From the NCBI GenBank assembly GCA_035455925.1, contig DATIEE010000009.1:1-35271 (forward strand): DNA of 35,271 nt, written 5' to 3'. The stretch is from Candidatus Babeliales bacterium. GTDB taxonomy: Bacteria; Babelota; Babeliae; Babelales; Vermiphilaceae. Positions 34,076 through 35,271 of the stretch are shown here, in pieces (the first letter of the stretch is position 1; each line of letters begins with the position of its first letter). The notes beneath the pieces were generated by a model that was not told the DNA's origin, did no database searches, and saw nothing but the letters and a program-made list of their open reading frames with translations. A program made the position numbers and the translations under genes.

Positions 34076-34090
34076 TTCAATTTAACACTT

Positions 34091-34234
34091 CTAGCGCCTC
34101 TTTGCATGTTTTATATATTCTTGTTCAAGATTATAAAGGCTAATGCATTGATAGGCATGATCAAATATTTCTATGTGATCTTTACGTAACCGATATTTTA
34201 TGAATTTTGTTATTTTGTTCTCGTATTTTTTCAT
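34091..34234 (-). CDS. Possible 47-residue basic protein
   Basis: Reading the minus strand from the ATG at 34232-34234 gives 47 codons and a TAG at 34091. The product starts MKKYENKITKFIKYRLRKDH and is rich in Lys, Arg and aromatic residues. It lies 42 bp after the stop of the next minus-strand gene. No Shine-Dalgarno was found. Its codon use and composition look like its neighbours but it is short enough to be chance. Confidence 0.35.
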   Translation of the reverse strand: MKKYENKITKFIKYRLRKDHIEIFDHAYQCISLYNLEQEYIKHAKRR

Positions 34235-34276
34235 ATTAACAATTAAATGCTGGATTTTTTAAGACTAAAAAAAGGA

Positions 34277-34609
34277 CTATTTTTTTGCTGCAATAGTAAG
34301 AAAATTAGACCATTGCTTCTCATCTGTGCATATAAATTTTATAAGTTCTGTATCCAATATATAACAGCATTCGCTTATTTGAGAAAATGCCTGATGTAGA
34401 TTAATCAATATAGGTATAATTTTATCTGCGTTTGTCAAAGGAAGAAGGGTAAATTTATGCAATAATTCATCAATGTTATGTTGAATTAATAATAAATGTT
34501 CATAATTACTTTTAATTATATTTACATCTTCCAAGGACAATACTTTATTATTCACTTGTTGATTAAGACGAATAAGAGTCTGAGTAATTTTATGTATTTG
34601 TTCAATCAT
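34277..34609 (-). CDS. Small helical protein, tandem paralog of the next gene
   Basis: A 110-residue, probably all-helical cytoplasmic protein without a signal peptide. It shares a pattern with the product of 34602-34928: TL-x-x-L-x-x-LN near the start, a Y-x-x-L segment, and KI-x-x-x-L-x-x-LH in the second half (ADKIIPILINLHQAF here, FNKIMEQLCFLHMNL there). The genes overlap by 8 nt, so translation is probably coupled. Function unknown; small helical tandem paralogs behind a toxin-like tail could be immunity proteins, which is speculation. Confidence 0.7.
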   Translation of the reverse strand: MIEQIHKITQTLIRLNQQVNNKVLSLEDVNIIKSNYEHLLLIQHNIDELLHKFTLLPLTNADKIIPILINLHQAFSQISECCYILDTELIKFICTDEKQWSNFLTIAAKK

Positions 34610-34928
34610 GTGGTATCCTATTTAAAAGAGTTTTTTCTTTGTAAAAATCAATAGATAGTTTTATGGCATCGCTTATGCGATCTATATATCCAGCGTAATT
34701 ATTTAAATTCATGTGTAAAAAACAGAGCTGTTCCATTATCTTGTTGAAGCTAGTAATAGTAGTATTTTCTAATAAATTTATTAATTTGTCTGATTCTTGG
34801 TCGAGGCGGTCTAAATCATTAATGATTTGATATTTCTTTTCAAAATATTTATCTGATATTATGTGTTCATCAACGCATTTATTTAAAGTTTCGAGCACAG
34901 CTAAGGTTTTTTTTAATTCATTTTTCAT
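34602..34928 (-). CDS. Small helical protein, first of a tandem paralogous pair
   Basis: A 108-residue protein starting MKNELKKTLAVLETLNKCVD, predicted helical and soluble. It is charged, with heptad-like spacing in NDLDRLDQESDKLINLLENT. It overlaps the paralog at 34277-34609 by 8 nt. Its ATG lies 4 nt after the stop of the reading-frame tail at 34933-35067, so it was probably the second gene of an operon whose first gene is now broken. No recognised family. Confidence 0.7.
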   Translation of the reverse strand: MKNELKKTLAVLETLNKCVDEHIISDKYFEKKYQIINDLDRLDQESDKLINLLENTTITSFNKIMEQLCFLHMNLNNYAGYIDRISDAIKLSIDFYKEKTLLNRIPHD

Positions 34929-34932
34929 TATT

Positions 34933-35067
34933 TTATCTCATAATAGATTTGATAGTACGGCCTGATTTTATAGTGATTCTTGTTTTTGTTGCATTAGGAG
35001 TTCCGTCTAAATTGTAAACACCAAAAGCATTAAACCTTTTATTAACGTTTTTATAACTTTTCCTTTG
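34933..35067 (-). pseudogene. Orphan C-terminal tail of a truncated gene
   Basis: The minus-strand frame between a TAG at 35068-35070 and the TAA at 34933 encodes 44 residues that look like real protein (KNVNKRFNAFGVYNLDGTPN and ending TRITIKSGRTIKSIMR). It has no start codon and only the last part of a protein. The strand-turn-strand character and the basic end are reminiscent of C-terminal nuclease toxin domains, but this is only a resemblance. It sits 4 nt before the paralog pair. The upstream part seems to have been replaced by the unrelated plus-strand frame. Confidence 0.5.
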
Positions 35068-35271
35068 CTAGTTAGACCGATAGTAGAAATAGTAAAGGTC
35101 GGACTAACAATTGGTGGTACATTTTTAGCTGCGCATTGCGCTACCAAAATAGCAAAAAGCACGAAAAATCAATCTCCCAATAATGGACAAAAATGTTTAG
35201 ATAATTCTCTATCAAGTAAAGGAAACTCAGAACAACGAGTTGCCATTGAAGGTGATAATTTTGTTATTTTA
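35011..35271 (+). CDS. Partial plus-strand reading frame at the window end
   Basis: The frame is open from 35011 (after a TAA at 35008-35010) to the last base and has no ATG; the nearest start-like codon is a TTG at 35065. The product from about 35065 is plausible protein: LLVRPIVEIVKVGLTIGGTF, then a Ser/Asn/Lys-rich stretch, then EQRVAIEGDNFVIL. It has a glycine-containing hydrophobic segment early on that could be a membrane anchor. It may be a 5'-truncated gene. It overlaps the minus-strand tail at 34933-35067 and looks like the other side of the same rearrangement. No family recognised. Confidence 0.4.
   Translation, partial: MVNTKSIKPFINVFITFPLLVRPIVEIVKVGLTIGGTFLAAHCATKIAKSTKNQSPNNGQKCLDNSLSSKGNSEQRVAIEGDNFVIL

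Overview
The window reads as chromosome of an AT-rich, host-associated bacterium. It joins a conserved core (ATP synthase gamma, a tRNA cluster, secE-nusG-rplKAJL-rpoBC, rpsO-pnp-rph) to many small Sec-exported proteins of no recognised family, an ankyrin/F-box-like exported protein, exported peptidases and a tail-fibre-like surface protein. This mix fits an intracellular or amoeba-associated lineage such as Candidatus Dependentiae (TM6/Babeliae). That assignment is inference from gene content; no marker was searched.

Layout. 1-1.7 kb (minus): 3'-truncated atpG behind two small exported proteins. 1.8-7.1 kb: a DUF4143 AAA ATPase, then a polar amino-acid ABC importer operon (binding protein, permease, ATPase) ending in a secreted ankyrin/F-box-like gene. 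The importer region is flanked by two paralogous minus-strand exported proteins that share upstream DNA. 7.3-8.3 kb: a NYN/YacP-type nuclease and TsaE. 8.3-12.2 kb (minus): an exported M48-like protein that has lost its zinc motif, a MutS-like ATPase with a signal peptide split in two frames at an A6 tract, and an intact exported M48 metallopeptidase. Two of these three genes have near-consensus promoters and the third a weaker match.

12.4-24.8 kb (plus): tRNA-Tyr, Gly, Thr, Thr, rpmG, tRNA-Trp, secE, nusG, rplK, rplA, rplJ, rplL, rpoB, rpoC, tRNA-Val. No tuf sits in the tRNA cluster and no rpsL/rpsG/fusA follows rpoC. RpoB carries an N-terminal cysteine-rich insertion whose first half has the same W-x-C-x-C-G-K pattern as the RpoC zinc ribbon; this is the most unusual feature of the window. 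24.8-29.1 kb (plus): rpsO, pnp, rph and a divergent holA-like gene. 29.1-30.9 kb (minus): arfB and an exported clostripain-like C11 peptidase. 31.1-33.2 kb (plus): a 716-residue exported surface protein with two 234-bp tandem repeats and a strong terminator.

33.4-35.3 kb is an accessory edge: an exported protein with a C-terminal membrane helix, two tandem diverged helical paralogs, a 44-residue orphan C-terminal tail ending a few bases before them, and the open 5' part of a plus-strand reading frame running off the end. The tail plus paralogs could be the remains of a toxin-immunity locus, but this is speculative.

Throughout, exported-protein genes tend to start MKK or MIN with an AAAGGA-type Shine-Dalgarno. 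Several have sigma70-like promoters with 16-17 bp spacers, which in two cases decide the start codon.
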